The position numbers and the translations under genes are program-made. This document shows positions 28,712-40,662 of a stretch of 64,000 nucleotides of DNA, piece by piece; within the stretch, counting starts at the first letter, position 1; each line of letters begins with the position of its first letter. The DNA comes from Salsuginibacillus halophilus. GTDB taxonomy: Bacteria; Bacillota; Bacilli; Bacillales; Marinococcaceae. The notes beneath the pieces are model-generated. The model saw nothing but the letters and a program-made list of their open reading frames with translations. It ran no database searches and was not told where the DNA came from. The stretch covers positions 182,468-246,467 of the forward strand of contig NZ_PYAV01000006.1 of the NCBI RefSeq assembly GCF_003014715.1, in the 5' to 3' direction.

Positions 28712-29496
28712 TACTTTTTCGCTCCTCCCGTTGAAGCCTCTTGTTGATTATTTTTTGACGGCCCAGTAATAAAGTACGTCTGCACAATCATAAACAAGTT
28801 ACCAATTACCCAGTACAACGCTAATGCTGATGGGAAGAAAAAGGCAAAGACGGTAATCATAATCGGCATCATATAAAGGAGAATCTGCATTTGTGGATTC
28901 GTGTTATTGACCATCATCATCTTTTGCTGGATAAAGGTTGTTATACCAGCAATTAAAGGTAGAATAAAGTCTGGTTCACCTAGCTGAAACCATAAAAATG
29001 TTTGATCGTTCACAGATTCTGTCCGCATAATTGCGTGATAAAATGCGATTAAAATCGGCATTTGGATTAAAATCGGGAAACAACCAGCCAGCGGATTTAC
29101 GCCGTGCTCTTGAAACAATTTCATCGTTTCTTCCTGAAGTTTCTGCTGCGATTTTTGATCCTTCGCACTGTACTTTTCACGAAGTTTCTGCATTTCCGGC
29201 TGTAATTCCTGCATCGCTTTTGTACTCTTTGTCTGCTTAATCATTAATGGCAGAATCGCGATCCGCAGAATAATGGTAACAACAATAATCGCCAGACCAT
29301 AACTATGATTTAACCCTTCAGCGATAGTGACCATCAGCCAAGAGAGCGGATAAACAAAGTATGTGGCCCAGATTCCGTCTGTGTCTGCCACCCGGTTGCC
29401 GGCCTCGTCAGTCACCGGGTCATTAATGTTAAAACAACCGGCTAAAAATGTTGTCACGGCAAGAAACATTAAAGCCAGTAAAATCTTTTTGTTCAC
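28711..29496 (-). CDS. yidC: Membrane protein insertase YidC (SpoIIIJ-type)
   Basis: 261 residues from GTG at 29494-29496, which follows AAGGAGG. Lipoprotein signal peptide with lipobox LAGC (Cys near residue 21), then five membrane helices, with the conserved hydrophilic-groove arginine in ILRIAILPLMIKQTKSTKAM and NPLAGCFPILIQMPILIAFYHAI. Inserts membrane proteins; the SpoIIIJ type is also needed at stage III of sporulation in B. subtilis. Twelve codons before the chosen start lack support. Confidence 0.96.
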   Translation of the reverse strand: MNKKILLALMFLAVTTFLAGCFNINDPVTDEAGNRVADTDGIWATYFVYPLSWLMVTIAEGLNHSYGLAIIVVTIILRIAILPLMIKQTKSTKAMQELQPEMQKLREKYSAKDQKSQQKLQEETMKLFQEHGVNPLAGCFPILIQMPILIAFYHAIMRTESVNDQTFLWFQLGEPDFILPLIAGITTFIQQKMMMVNNTNPQMQILLYMMPIMITVFAFFFPSALALYWVIGNLFMIVQTYFITGPSKNNQQEASTGGAKK

Positions 29497-29631
29497 GGAA
29501 TTTTCCTCCTTCATTCCATCTTGCTTAATCATAAAGACGCTTCTATTTATAAAAGCCCCCTCTATTTTAGCGGAGAGCCTTCAAGAAATAAAGATGAATC
29601 CGGTATCACTGCTGATAAATTCACAAAATCG

Positions 29632-29979
29632 CTACGTCTTGGCATGATAAGACTTCGCTCGCTTCATGACATGAACGAAGCTTTTAGAGAGTGCCTCATG
29701 CGACATATCAAGCACTGGCTTTCTAGCGATAATGATATAATCTTTCCCGGCGTCAAGCTGTGTTTGATGTTCACGTACCAACTCGCGTACGCGCCGCTTC
29801 GTTCGATTTCGTACAACCGCATTTCCAAGTTTTCTCCCAACGGTAATCCCGACACGGAACGCTTCTAGCTCCGGACGTTCGAGTACGTAAACGACGAACT
29901 GCCGGTTGGCATAAGACGTACCCGTTTGAAAGATCCGGCTGAATTCTTCGCTCTTTTTGATTCGAAACGACTTTTTCAT
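29632..29979 (-). CDS. rnpA: Ribonuclease P protein component
   Basis: 115 residues, basic. Starts MKKSFRIKKSEEFSRIF and contains RVGITVGRKLGNAVVRNRTKRRVRE, the RNR motif region that contacts P RNA, and DYIIIARKP. Helps RNase P remove tRNA leaders. The frame is open ten codons further upstream; I choose ATG at 29979 by family alignment. The ribosome site (AAAGG, 12 bases away) is weak. Confidence 0.95.
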   Translation of the reverse strand: MKKSFRIKKSEEFSRIFQTGTSYANRQFVVYVLERPELEAFRVGITVGRKLGNAVVRNRTKRRVRELVREHQTQLDAGKDYIIIARKPVLDMSHEALSKSFVHVMKRAKSYHAKT

Positions 29980-30031
29980 AACATGCTCACGCCTTTCTCT
30001 CTTACCCAAATCTATGTTTCACCAAAAACAT

Positions 30032-30067
30032 GAAAAAGACCACGGCTTTTAGCCAGTGGTCTTTTTC
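30032..30067 (-). terminator. Terminator between rpmH and rnpA
   Basis: GAAAAAGACCAC/GTGGTCTTTTTC stem directly after the rpmH stop, with a T-rich 3' side. Probably partial, lowering rnpA relative to rpmH. Confidence 0.85.
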
Positions 30068-30208
30068 TTATGCGGAAAGTACTTTTCTTCCTTTGCGGCG
30101 GCGACGCTTCAAAACATCGCGTCCGTTTTTCGTGCTCATCCGCGTGCGGAAGCCGTGATCTTTTTTACGCTTACGGTTGTTCGGTTGGAATGTAGGTTTC
30201 TTAGCCAT
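30068..30208 (-). CDS. rpmH: 50S ribosomal protein L34
   Basis: 46 residues, too short for most gene callers. It contains [20 protein letters not shown], then [20 protein letters not shown] and a final Ala, the almost invariant L34 sequence, with two extra residues at the N terminus compared with B. subtilis. AGGAGGTG lies seven bases before the ATG. First gene leftward from the origin. Confidence 0.98.
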   Translation of the reverse strand: MAKKPTFQPNNRKRKKDHGFRTRMSTKNGRDVLKRRRRKGRKVLSA

Positions 30209-30264
30209 ATATCTGCACCTCCTAAGGATTCTTCGTAATAACGTCCGTCAAGACATTCCCGTAA

Positions 30265-30293
30265 ATTATAAATTTATCAAAATTACTTGTCAA
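30265..30293 (-). promoter_or_regulatory. rpmH sigma-A promoter
   Basis: Minus-strand TTGACA (30288-30293), 17-base spacer, TATAAT (30265-30270): both hexamers perfect. Gives a leader of about 50 bases. Confidence 0.9.
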
Positions 30294-30560
30294 CCTCGCA
30301 TAGATGATTTGAAGACCTGTCCATGCCGCATGTTATGCGATTTTATTTTCATACATATCCAACTTTAAAGCCCCGACCTTTGTTTCTACGTTGTTTCTAC
30401 GTCCAGATATTTCTCTATAACTCATGTCACGCGTCACGCGCGAAACATCCCGCAGTTTCTTAGAATGAACGCAGCGTTTCGCTATCACAACGAACGAGTT
30501 AAACAGGGAACGACAAGCATAGACAAAAGCTGTGGACAACCATCAATCCACTCCAAACAG

Positions 30561-30805
30561 TTATCGACAAGTTATGTACAAGTTCTACACATAATCTAGT
30601 GGTGTGGATAAGTATTGTACACAACTTATTGATCGTGTGGATAAGTTCCTTTAAAGCCGTTGAATCGCTACTTCTTTTTTGGTATGATTAATTTGTTTTC
30701 TTTGGAGACCGTCATCGGACTGTTATTGTTATCCACAACTGTGCACAACATTGTGGATACATTTCCACACCTTCTTTATAAGCTTTTCCACAATGTTGTG
30801 GATAA
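30561..30805. other. oriC, upstream DnaA-box cluster
   Basis: In the rpmH-dnaA gap (30209-30964). Perfect boxes: TGTGGATAA at 30603, 30636 and 30797, and TTATCCACA at 30729. One-mismatch boxes: TTATCGACA at 30561, TGTGGATAC at 30752 and TTTTCCACA at 30784. Spaced along both sides of the dnaA promoter. Matches the upstream half of the bipartite Bacillus origin. The remaining sequence of this gap shows nothing else I can name. Confidence 0.93.
30660..30688 (+). promoter_or_regulatory. dnaA sigma-A promoter
   Basis: TTGAAT, 17-base spacer, TATGAT (30683-30688) preceded by TGG. DnaA boxes on both sides suggest autoregulation. The leader to dnaA would be about 270 bases. Confidence 0.7.
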
Positions 30806-30964
30806 TGCGGAGAGGACGTTTTCCTACATTATTGTATAAGCTTGTGCGTAAATCTTCAAATACATACGTGTGTATCTTTATACAAACCTGGTTACGCAAA
30901 GGTTGAACAGTGGGTTGATAGCCTGCGTCGGTTCAAGGATTTTAAATAAGGAGGGGCGACCGGC

Positions 30965-32317
30965 ATGGAAAATTTAAATGATCTTTGGGAACAGGTGCTT
31001 GAAAAAATTCAAGAAAAGGTGAGCAAGCCGAGTTTTGAAACTTGGTTAAAAGCGACAACAGCCACCGATCTACAGGAACAAACAATTATTGTGACAGCAC
31101 CAAACCCATTCGCTAGAGACTGGTTGGAAGACAGGTATTCAAGTATTATTTCTGACACAGTTGAAGACATCACCGGCTCACGTTTAGATGTAAAATTTGT
31201 CATTCCAGATACGGAAGAAGACAATGGTTTTTCTGTAGAGGAAGAACTAAAAAAAATGCCGTCAAAACCTGTAGAGCAAGAAAATGAAGCCCCAAAAACC
31301 ATGTTAAACGAAAAGTATATGTTTGATACGTTTGTTATCGGGAGTGGAAACCGCTTTGCGCACGCTGCTTCTTTAGCTGTAGCTGAGGCTCCGGCGAAAG
31401 CTTATAACCCATTGTTTATTTATGGTGGCGTAGGCTTAGGAAAGACACACTTAATGCATGCGATCGGTCATTATGTGATTGAGCATAATCCTGATGCCCG
31501 TGTCGTTTATTTGTCATCAGAAAAATTCACAAACGAATTTATTAACGCAATCCGAGATAACAAAGCTGTTAACTTCCGCAACAAATATCGGAATATTGAT
31601 GTGCTTCTCATTGATGATATTCAATTTCTCGCCGGTAAAGAACAAACCCAGGAAGAATTTTTCCATACGTTTAACGCCCTGCATGAAGCAAGTAAACAAA
31701 TCGTGATTTCAAGTGATCGGCCGCCTAAAGAAATCCCAACATTAGAAGACCGGCTGCGCTCACGATTTGAGTGGGGTCTTATTACAGATATCACCCCGCC
31801 GGACCTTGAAACGCGCATTGCAATTTTGCGGAAAAAGGCAAAAGCAGAAAAACTTGATATTCCCAATGAGGTTATGCTTTATATTGCAAATCAAATTGAC
31901 ACAAACATCCGCGAACTTGAAGGAGCATTAATTCGGATCGTGGCTTACTCTTCACTGGTCAATCAAGATATCAACGCAGACTTAGCTGCTGAAGCATTAA
32001 AAGATATTGTTCCTAACGCAAAACCAAAAGTTATTACGATTGCAGACATTCAAGTCAAAGTTGCTAGTTACTATCAGATCAAACAAGAAGAAATCACCGC
32101 AAAAAAACGGACTAAGACTGTCGCTTTTGCACGTCAGATGGCCATGTATTTATCGCGTGAACTTACAGATGCTTCACTCCCGAAAATCGGAGAAGAGTTT
32201 GGGGGGCGTGATCATACGACAGTCATCCATGCGCACGAACGCATTTCAAAAATGATTGCTGAACAAAATGACGTCGCCGAACAATCAGAAGAATTAAAAG
32301 AACAGATGAAACAATAG
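30965..32317 (+). CDS. dnaA: Chromosomal replication initiator DnaA
   Basis: 450 residues (B. subtilis 446 as recalled). Domain I (1-85, [22 protein letters not shown]), short acidic linker, AAA+ domain III with Walker [11 protein letters not shown] near 153-162 and Walker [11 protein letters not shown], and domain IV with the DNA-binding signature [11 protein letters not shown] near 413. Binds the boxes on both sides of its gene and opens the origin. AAGGAGG lies upstream of the ATG. First gene of the rightward arm. Confidence 0.98.
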   Translation: MENLNDLWEQVLEKIQEKVSKPSFETWLKATTATDLQEQTIIVTAPNPFARDWLEDRYSSIISDTVEDITGSRLDVKFVIPDTEEDNGFSVEEELKKMPSKPVEQENEAPKTMLNEKYMFDTFVIGSGNRFAHAASLAVAEAPAKAYNPLFIYGGVGLGKTHLMHAIGHYVIEHNPDARVVYLSSEKFTNEFINAIRDNKAVNFRNKYRNIDVLLIDDIQFLAGKEQTQEEFFHTFNALHEASKQIVISSDRPPKEIPTLEDRLRSRFEWGLITDITPPDLETRIAILRKKAKAEKLDIPNEVMLYIANQIDTNIRELEGALIRIVAYSSLVNQDINADLAAEALKDIVPNAKPKVITIADIQVKVASYYQIKQEEITAKKRTKTVAFARQMAMYLSRELTDASLPKIGEEFGGRDHTTVIHAHERISKMIAEQNDVAEQSEELKEQMKQ

Positions 32318-32358
32318 GTGTGGACAACCACATGAATTGTTCTGTTGTTATTAACAGT

Positions 32359-32463
32359 TTATACACATGTGGAGAACCTTGTGTAGACAGTGCTTAAACG
32401 AGGTTATCCACATTACTAACAACACCTACGACTATTACGGTTTAATTATTATTATTAATATAT
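32359..32463. other. oriC, downstream DnaA boxes and unwinding region
   Basis: In the dnaA-dnaN gap: DnaA boxes TTATACACA (32359-32367) and TTATCCACA (32404-32412). A stretch with repeated CTA trinucleotides (32415-32437) follows, resembling DnaA-trios, then an AT-only run (about 32443-32463). Order box, trios, AT-rich run is that of the B. subtilis unwinding element. Confidence 0.85.
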
Positions 32464-32477
32464 AAGGGAGATGACTT

Positions 32478-33617
32478 ATGAAATTCACCATTGATCGGGA
32501 AGAGTTTGTGCAAGGCGTTCAACATGTGAACCGTGCGATTTCCCCACGTTCCACAATCAATGTTTTAACTGGTATAAAGATTGAAGCGGACACTGATGGT
32601 TTAACATTGATCGGCAGCGATTCTGATATTTCAATCCAATCTTTCATCCCTGTAGCAGATGAAGAAAAAGAGTATCTGCAAATTGAGCAGCCTGGAAGTG
32701 TCGTACTTCAAGCTAAATATTTTGTTGATATCGTTAAAAAGCTTCCAGGTGATACGATCGAAATTGAAGTTCAAGAGCAATTTGCCGCTACGGTTCGTTC
32801 AGGGGCAGTCGTGTTCAACTTAAACGGTCTAGATCCAGAAGAATACCCTCGCCTGCCAAAACTTGAGGAAGATCAATCCTTTAAAATTCCGCAGCATCTA
32901 CTAAAAGATATGATTCGTCAAACAGTATTTGCAGTGTCCTCTCAGGAAACACGCCCGGTGTTGACAGGTGTAAACCTTGAGATTGAAGAAGGGAAAATGA
33001 CCTTTACGGCAACGGACAGTCACCGTTTAGCAATGCGCAGCGCTGAAGTAGAAACGGATGCGTCACTGTCGTTATCAAACATTGTGATTCCAGGAAAAAG
33101 TTTGACCGAATTAAGCCGGATTATGGATGATGCGGAAGATTTAATCGAAGTTGTTGTAACTGAAACACAAGTCTTGTTTAAATTTGACCGACTCATGTTT
33201 TTCTCACGTTTACTTGATGGAAAATATCCTGTAACAAAGAACATGGTGCCAACACAGACAAAAACTGATGTAACTCTTGAGCGTAACGATTTAGTACAGG
33301 CGTTAGAGCGGGCACTCCTATTGTCCCGTGAAGCTAAAAATAACGTCATTAACGTAAAAACTGCCGGTGATGCTTTAATAGAAATCACTTCAGTTTCAGC
33401 AGAGATTGGAAAAGTACAAGAAAACATTGAAGTGGCGTCACTCAACGGGGAAGATTTGCGTATTTCATTCAACGGAAAAAATATTTTAGATGCGTTGAAA
33501 GTCATCGACAGTGACGTTATTTCCATTCAATTTACTGGTGCTATGAGTCCGTTTGTCGTTCGCCCGCAGGACCACGATCAAATGCTTCACTTATTCTCAC
33601 CAGTACGAACGTATTAA
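32478..33617 (+). CDS. dnaN: DNA polymerase III sliding clamp (beta subunit)
   Basis: 379 residues (usual about 378). Three clamp domains: MKFTIDREEFVQGVQHVNRAIS at the start, VVLQAKYFVDIVKKLP, TGVNLEIEEGKMTFTATDSHRLA in the middle, and SPFVVRPQDHDQMLHLFSPVRTY at the end. Ring dimer that tethers the polymerase. AAGGGAG precedes the ATG. Followed by its own terminator. Confidence 0.98.
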   Translation: MKFTIDREEFVQGVQHVNRAISPRSTINVLTGIKIEADTDGLTLIGSDSDISIQSFIPVADEEKEYLQIEQPGSVVLQAKYFVDIVKKLPGDTIEIEVQEQFAATVRSGAVVFNLNGLDPEEYPRLPKLEEDQSFKIPQHLLKDMIRQTVFAVSSQETRPVLTGVNLEIEEGKMTFTATDSHRLAMRSAEVETDASLSLSNIVIPGKSLTELSRIMDDAEDLIEVVVTETQVLFKFDRLMFFSRLLDGKYPVTKNMVPTQTKTDVTLERNDLVQALERALLLSREAKNNVINVKTAGDALIEITSVSAEIGKVQENIEVASLNGEDLRISFNGKNILDALKVIDSDVISIQFTGAMSPFVVRPQDHDQMLHLFSPVRTY

Positions 33618-33626
33618 GTTAAAAAG

Positions 33627-33653
33627 CTCTCCGTCTGCAAGCGGAGGGTTTTT
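33627..33653 (+). terminator. dnaN terminator
   Basis: CTCTCCG/CGGAGGG stem with loop TCTGCAAG, then TTTTTATATTTTT. The minus-strand side also ends in CTTTTT, so it may act both ways. Confidence 0.85.
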
Positions 33654-33699
33654 ATATTTTTCGGATGGTGAGTTTTTCAAGTTTGAAAAAGTGTCAGGC

Positions 33700-34207
33700 T
33701 GTTGACGAAGTGCAAAGCTTTAAATTCACGCACAGCTTACTGCTGCAAGCTCCGCAGCCTGCCCTATTAAGAGAAAAAACTGAATCATGAACGTGACCTT
33801 CACGCCAGACGGACGCTTTCCCGAGGGCTTGGCTTCAGCTAACTTGTTCGATTTGATTGCCAATCGAACAAGTGGATCTTCAGCCTGCGCTTGATCCTCC
33901 GGGAGTCGCCGTCTTTCGTTTCGGTCACTTTTACATTTGTCTTTTGTGTATGGTTCACTTGATCGTTCATGGAGCATCATGATGAAACGGATTCATATAG
34001 CTATTGTCTTGCTCAAAAAGATCTTTACAATTCGTGACCCTCAAATGACGTAAGGCTGACAAGCACCGGCGGCGACGCCATCAGGAACAGCGCGAGCCGA
34101 AAATCCCGCAGGCAGTGACTTTCTGCCGAGGAAGTTGAGGCCGTGCCTGGTGCAAGCGTCCGCCGGAAAGCGACGTCAGCCTTCGCTTTTACAAGAATTT
34201 GTCTACA
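33700..34207 (-). repeat. Dispersed structured element, copy 3
   Basis: 508 bp on the minus strand, antisense to its neighbours dnaN and yaaA. Ends: TTTGTCTACA (34198-34207, perfect) and TGTTGACGAA (33700-33709, 8 of 10). Carries left and right foldback modules and the 12-bp ACTTGTTCGATT/AATCGAACAAGT hairpin; lacks the optional internal module, like copy 1. The gap 33618-34378 otherwise holds the dnaN terminator and a small hairpin before yaaA. Confidence 0.85.
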
Positions 34208-34328
34208 AGCGGAGTGTGACTAAGGCACGTACTGCCTCATGAAATTTCTTATTTTGCAAGCTTTGGAATAGATGTAGCGTTTCGTTGTTTATTTTAGTAA
34301 AATAGGGATGGATATGATGAGAATCGAA

Positions 34329-34361
34329 AAGCGTTTTTCGAAGCGGTGAAAAAACGCTTCG
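34329..34361 (+). other. Alternative stem-loops before yaaA
   Basis: Two mutually exclusive pairings share the same right arm: AAGCGTTTTTC with GAAAAAACGCTT, or CGAAGCG with CGCTTCG. They lie just before the yaaA ribosome site. Could be an attenuator or chance. Confidence 0.35.
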
Positions 34362-34378
34362 TGAAAGTGAGGAAGCTT

Positions 34379-34603
34379 ATGGCTGAAAAAATCCAAATTC
34401 ATACTGATTACATTACACTTGGCCAGTTATTGAAAGAAGCTGCAGTAATTGATACTGGCGGCATGGCTAAGTGGTTTCTCTCTGAATTTTCCGTGCTGGT
34501 GAACGGTGAAGCAGAAGACCGGCGCGGCCGCAAGCTGTATCCAGGTGACGAGGTTGAAGTTGAAGAAAGCGGGACGTTTCTTGTCACCGACGTAGAAGCT
34601 TAG
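34379..34603 (+). CDS. yaaA: S4-domain protein YaaA (RlbA)
   Basis: 74 residues from ATG at 34379 with GAGG six bases upstream. Small S4 RNA-binding domain: [43 protein letters not shown]. subtilis YaaA, at the same place between dnaN and recF, takes part in 50S subunit assembly. Ends ten bases before recF. The upstream 11 codons of open frame lack a ribosome site. Confidence 0.95.
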   Translation: MAEKIQIHTDYITLGQLLKEAAVIDTGGMAKWFLSEFSVLVNGEAEDRRGRKLYPGDEVEVEESGTFLVTDVEA

Positions 34604-34613
34604 GGGTATTGCT

Positions 34614-35732
34614 GTGTATATTGAAAACTTGACGTTAAGAGGTTTTCGCAATTACAGCGAAGTCTCGCTGACATTTGAGCCGGCGGTCAATGTCATTATC
34701 GGGTCAAATGCCCAAGGAAAAACGAACATCATGGAAGCAATATACGTCCTTGCGATGGGGAAATCACATCGGACGCACCGGGATAAAGAAATGATCGGCT
34801 GGGAATCATCATTTGCCCATGTGAAGGGGAATATCCACCGCCGGACCGGCCCGACCGTGCTCGATGTTATTTTTACGCCGAAAGGAAAAACCGTTAAAGT
34901 TAATGAGCTTGAGCAGCAGAAGTTAAGTCAATATATCGGTACTTTAAACGTTGTCATGTTTGCGCCAGAAGACTTAAACCTTGTAAAGGGCGGGCCGGCT
35001 GAACGTCGACGTTTTATTGATATGGAGATCGGTCAGGCAAGTCCGGTATATTTACATGACTTGGCTTCTTATAATCGCGTGCTTAAACAACGGAATCAGT
35101 TTTTAAAAGATTGGCAGGGCTCCCGGCGTGATCCAGGCGCTCTGCTCGATGTGTTAAACGAGCAGTTGGCAGCGCAGGCGGCTGCTGTTGTGAAGCGCCG
35201 GTTTGAATTCATACAGATGCTTCAAGGGTGGGCTGAAGAGATTCATCGCGGCATAAGCCGCGGCAAAGAGCAATTAGAGATCAATTACGTTCCTTCAGCA
35301 GATGTATCTTACGGCATGGATTTGTCGACACTGAAAGAAGCGTACGAACAAGCTTTTCAAACGAAGCGTGATCAAGAGATGCGGCGAGGGACCACACTTT
35401 CTGGCCCGCATCGTGAAGACCTGCTTTTATATGTAAATGGGCGCAATGTCCAAACCTACGGCTCACAGGGTCAGCAACGGACAACAGCACTGTCTTTAAA
35501 ACTTGCTGAGATCGAATTAATCCGGGATCAGATTGGTGAGTATCCAGTGCTGCTGCTTGATGATGTGTTATCAGAACTTGATAATCACCGGCAGTCTCAC
35601 TTATTAAATACAATTCAAGGCAAAGTCCAAACGTTTGTTACGACAACGAGCGTCGATGGCATCCAGCACGAAACCCTCTCGAAGGCGTCCATTTTCGAAG
35701 TTTCAGATGGGCAGCTCGTCGAGGTGAAATGA
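34614..35732 (+). CDS. recF: DNA replication and repair protein RecF
   Basis: 372 residues starting at GTG. Walker [29 protein letters not shown]-type signature region [17 protein letters not shown] with [16 protein letters not shown], and Walker [15 protein letters not shown]. Loads RecA on gapped DNA with RecO and RecR (recR is at 62.0 kb). The ribosome site AGGGG overlaps the end of yaaA. Confidence 0.97.
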   Translation: MYIENLTLRGFRNYSEVSLTFEPAVNVIIGSNAQGKTNIMEAIYVLAMGKSHRTHRDKEMIGWESSFAHVKGNIHRRTGPTVLDVIFTPKGKTVKVNELEQQKLSQYIGTLNVVMFAPEDLNLVKGGPAERRRFIDMEIGQASPVYLHDLASYNRVLKQRNQFLKDWQGSRRDPGALLDVLNEQLAAQAAAVVKRRFEFIQMLQGWAEEIHRGISRGKEQLEINYVPSADVSYGMDLSTLKEAYEQAFQTKRDQEMRRGTTLSGPHREDLLLYVNGRNVQTYGSQGQQRTTALSLKLAEIELIRDQIGEYPVLLLDDVLSELDNHRQSHLLNTIQGKVQTFVTTTSVDGIQHETLSKASIFEVSDGQLVEVK

Positions 35733-35741
35733 GGTGTTGTT

Positions 35742-36026
35742 TTGTTTATTCATTTAGGCGGAGATGAAGTGATCCGCTCCAAAGACGTTATCGCTATTCT
35801 TGATTACAATTACGAAGAACCCGTTGAAATTACCGAAGAATTTCTAGCCGCACGTACGTCTGAAAACACGGTAGTCATTTCACCGGATTTAACAAAGTCA
35901 GTCGTGCTCACAACTGACAAAGTTTATCACTCCCCGATTTCCTCGAGCACTTTAAAACGCCGGGCAAACGTGGTCAGCGAGTTCGAAGATTACTCCGAAG
36001 AAGCTAAAGAAGATGAAGAAACTTAA
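35742..36026 (+). CDS. remB: RemB (YaaB) extracellular matrix regulator
   Basis: 94 residues from TTG at 35742; GAGGTG sits upstream, just after the recF stop. N-terminal MFIHLGGDEVIRSKDVIAILDY is characteristic of the RemB/YaaB family, here with an acidic C-terminal tail (SEFEDYSEEAKEDEET). In B. subtilis RemB contributes to biofilm matrix gene expression; its biochemical action is less clear than for RemA. Confidence 0.92.
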   Translation: MFIHLGGDEVIRSKDVIAILDYNYEEPVEITEEFLAARTSENTVVISPDLTKSVVLTTDKVYHSPISSSTLKRRANVVSEFEDYSEEAKEDEET

Positions 36027-36033
36027 ACATGCC

Positions 36034-36073
36034 AACCGGCTGCCTGTGCATGCACACCAAACAGCAGCCGGTT
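36034..36073 (+). other. Hairpin between remB and gyrB
   Basis: AACCGGCTGC/GCAGCCGGTT stem directly after remB, with no T run. Possible stabilising or attenuating structure in the recF-gyrB transcript. Confidence 0.45.
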
Positions 36074-36106
36074 GTCGTATCAGCATTGAACGACTGGCTG
36101 TCATGA

Positions 36107-38089
<1,983 letters not shown>

Positions 38090-38134
38090 TTGTTGCGCGC
38101 GTCCGGATGATGGCTCGGATGATGGAGGTTAGGT

Positions 38135-40612
38135 ATGGAAGAGAACGAATCGAGAGTTCACGAAATAAATATTAACGATGAAATGCAGACGTCATTTTTA
38201 GACTATGCGATGAGTGTCATCGTCAGCCGCGCCCTTCCGGATGTGCGCGACGGCTTAAAGCCGGTGCACCGCCGGATCTTATACGCAATGAGCGAGCTTG
38301 GCATTACCGCAGATAAATCTTACAAAAAGTCAGCACGTATTGTCGGCGATGTCATTGGTAAGTATCACCCCCACGGTGACTCAGCCGTATACGAAGCGAT
38401 GGTTCGTATGGCGCAGGATTTCAGTTATCGTTACATGCTTGTTGATGGACATGGCAACTTCGGTTCAGTTGATGGTGACTCAGCTGCTGCGATGCGTTAT
38501 ACCGAGGCTCGGATGTCTAAAATTTCAATGGAAATGGTTCGTGACATTAATAAAGACACGATTGATTACCAAGAAAACTATGATGGTGCTGAACACGAAC
38601 CGGTCGTTCTGCCGGCGCGCTTTCCAAACCTGCTTGTTAACGGTGCATCAGGAATTGCGGTTGGTATGGCGACCAATATTCCGCCGCACAATTTAGGTGA
38701 AGTGATTGACGGGATGCTTGCGTTAAGTCAAGATCCAGAAATGAATATGAGCGACTTGATGGAGTATATCCAGGGACCAGATTTTCCTACGGGTGCTTCA
38801 ATCCTAGGCCGCAGCGGTATTCGTAAAGCGTATGAAACCGGCCGTGGATCCGTCGTTGTGCGTGCAGATGCAGAAATTGTGGAAATGAGCCCGCAGAAAC
38901 AAGGAATTATCGTTCATGAGCTGCCGTATCAAGTAAACAAAGCAAAGCTTGTTGAAAAGATTGCTGAGCTTGTACGCGATAAGAAAATTGAAGGCATCAG
39001 TGACCTTCGCGATGAATCCGACCGCTCTGGTATGCGGGTCGTGATTGAAGTGAAAAAAGATGCTAACCCAAATGTTTTATTAAACAACCTTTATAAAATG
39101 ACACCGCTGCAGTCGAGTTTCGGGATTAACCTGCTTGCACTCGTTGACGGCCGGCCGCAGGTGCTCACTTTAAAAGAGTGTTTGGAGCATTATTTGGCGC
39201 ACCAAAAAGAAGTGATCCGCCGCCGGACAGCGTTTGAGCTTCGTAAAGCAGAAGCGCGCGCTCACATTCTCGAAGGTTTGCGGGTTGCACTGGATCATTT
39301 AGATGAAGTTATCGAATTGATCCGTCAATCCCAAACGACAGATATTGCCCGGGATGGCTTGATGAACAATTATGATTTAAGCCACGATCAAGCCCAGGCG
39401 ATACTTGATATGCGCCTGCAGCGCTTAACAGGTCTTGAGCGGGAAAAGATTGAAAATGAGTACAATGAGCTGCTCGAACGAATCGCAGATTTAAAAGCAA
39501 TTCTTGCAAGTGAAGAGCGGGTGCTTGAAATTATCCGTAACGAGTTGACGGAGTTGAAGGCACAATATAACGACGCGCGTCGGACAAAAATTGAAGCAGG
39601 CGAGGATATGATTGAAGACGAAGATTTAATTCCTCGTCAAGATGTTGTCATCACAATTAGTCATCACGGCTATTTAAAACGTCTGCCAATTGATACGTAT
39701 AAAAGTCAACGTCGTGGCGGCCGCGGTATTCAAGGGATGGGTACGAACGATGATGATTTTGTCGAGCATTTATTTACAACACACTCGCACAAAACATTGT
39801 TGTTTTTCACAAACAAAGGAAAAATGTATCGCTTAAAAGCTTACGAAATCCCTGAATTAAAGCGGACTGCCAAAGGTATTCCGGCAATTAACTTGATTCA
39901 GCTTGATACAGATGAAGCGATCAGTACAGTCATTCCGATTGATGACTTTGCTGAAGACCGATATCTTTTCTTCCTGACCCGTCACGGCATCGCTAAGCGT
40001 ACATCGCTTTCGGCATTTGCGAACGTGCGGCGAAGTGGCTTATTCGCTGTGAATCTAAAAGAAATGGATGAGCTTCATGGTGTGCGTTTAACAACAGGTG
40101 AAAATGAACTCATTCTCGGCACAAAAAGCGGAATGGCGATCCGCTTTCATGAGCAGGATGTCCGGTTGATGGGACGGAATGCCACTGGTGTGAAAGCCAT
40201 GTCGCTCGGTGCAGAAGATGAAGTTGTCGGCATGGATATCGCTGCTGAAGGTCAGCAAGTATTGAATGTCACTGACCAGGGCTACGGCAAACTGACACGG
40301 ATTGAAGAATATAAAACGCAAAATCGCGGCGGAAAAGGGCTGAAAACATGCACGTTGACGGAGAAAACCGGAAACCTCGTCTCGTTGCGCGTTGTCAGTG
40401 GTGATTACGACATCATGGTTATGACGGTGCTTGGTGTGATCATCCGTATGAAAGTTGATGAGATCTCTGTTTTAAGCCGGTATGCTCAAGGTGTTCGCTT
40501 AATCCGGGTGACCGGTGACGAAGAAGTGTCGACGGTTGCTCCTGTGGAGACGAGTGAGCCTGAAAGTGAAATTGAGGCAGCCCATGATGTAGATCATCCT
40601 GAAGAAGACTAG
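38135..40612 (+). CDS. gyrA: DNA gyrase subunit A
   Basis: 825 residues. Winged-helix breakage-reunion domain with the catalytic Tyr near 122 ([11 protein letters not shown]), quinolone region [17 protein letters not shown] (Ser and Glu at the usual positions, sensitive type), coiled coil, and C-terminal beta pinwheel with the GyrA box [11 protein letters not shown]. The tail is acidic ([19 protein letters not shown]). Cuts and passes DNA to add negative supercoils. Confidence 0.98.
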   Translation: MEENESRVHEININDEMQTSFLDYAMSVIVSRALPDVRDGLKPVHRRILYAMSELGITADKSYKKSARIVGDVIGKYHPHGDSAVYEAMVRMAQDFSYRYMLVDGHGNFGSVDGDSAAAMRYTEARMSKISMEMVRDINKDTIDYQENYDGAEHEPVVLPARFPNLLVNGASGIAVGMATNIPPHNLGEVIDGMLALSQDPEMNMSDLMEYIQGPDFPTGASILGRSGIRKAYETGRGSVVVRADAEIVEMSPQKQGIIVHELPYQVNKAKLVEKIAELVRDKKIEGISDLRDESDRSGMRVVIEVKKDANPNVLLNNLYKMTPLQSSFGINLLALVDGRPQVLTLKECLEHYLAHQKEVIRRRTAFELRKAEARAHILEGLRVALDHLDEVIELIRQSQTTDIARDGLMNNYDLSHDQAQAILDMRLQRLTGLEREKIENEYNELLERIADLKAILASEERVLEIIRNELTELKAQYNDARRTKIEAGEDMIEDEDLIPRQDVVITISHHGYLKRLPIDTYKSQRRGGRGIQGMGTNDDDFVEHLFTTHSHKTLLFFTNKGKMYRLKAYEIPELKRTAKGIPAINLIQLDTDEAISTVIPIDDFAEDRYLFFLTRHGIAKRTSLSAFANVRRSGLFAVNLKEMDELHGVRLTTGENELILGTKSGMAIRFHEQDVRLMGRNATGVKAMSLGAEDEVVGMDIAAEGQQVLNVTDQGYGKLTRIEEYKTQNRGGKGLKTCTLTEKTGNLVSLRVVSGDYDIMVMTVLGVIIRMKVDEISVLSRYAQGVRLIRVTGDEEVSTVAPVETSEPESEIEAAHDVDHPEED

Positions 40613-40662
40613 CTCGCTTTTGTCCAGCTTTATCTGCAATAAACATTAAAGGGGAACGTCTT

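Noticed and set aside
33726..33980. Open frame of 84 codons, similar to one at 15890-16288 (shared KLAEAKPSGKRPSGVKVTF)
   Set aside because: Both are translations of the dispersed element. In copy 1 the same frame hits TAA in the hairpin loop, and in copy 4 it is shifted and stopped. No ribosome site. The hairpin is conserved, not the frame.
33634..34215. Duplicated terminator flanking element copy 3, as for copies 2 and 4
   Set aside because: Only CTCCGCTTG-AGAC is shared between the dnaN terminator and the other side; too short, and the insertion point does not fit the stem/U-tract rule.
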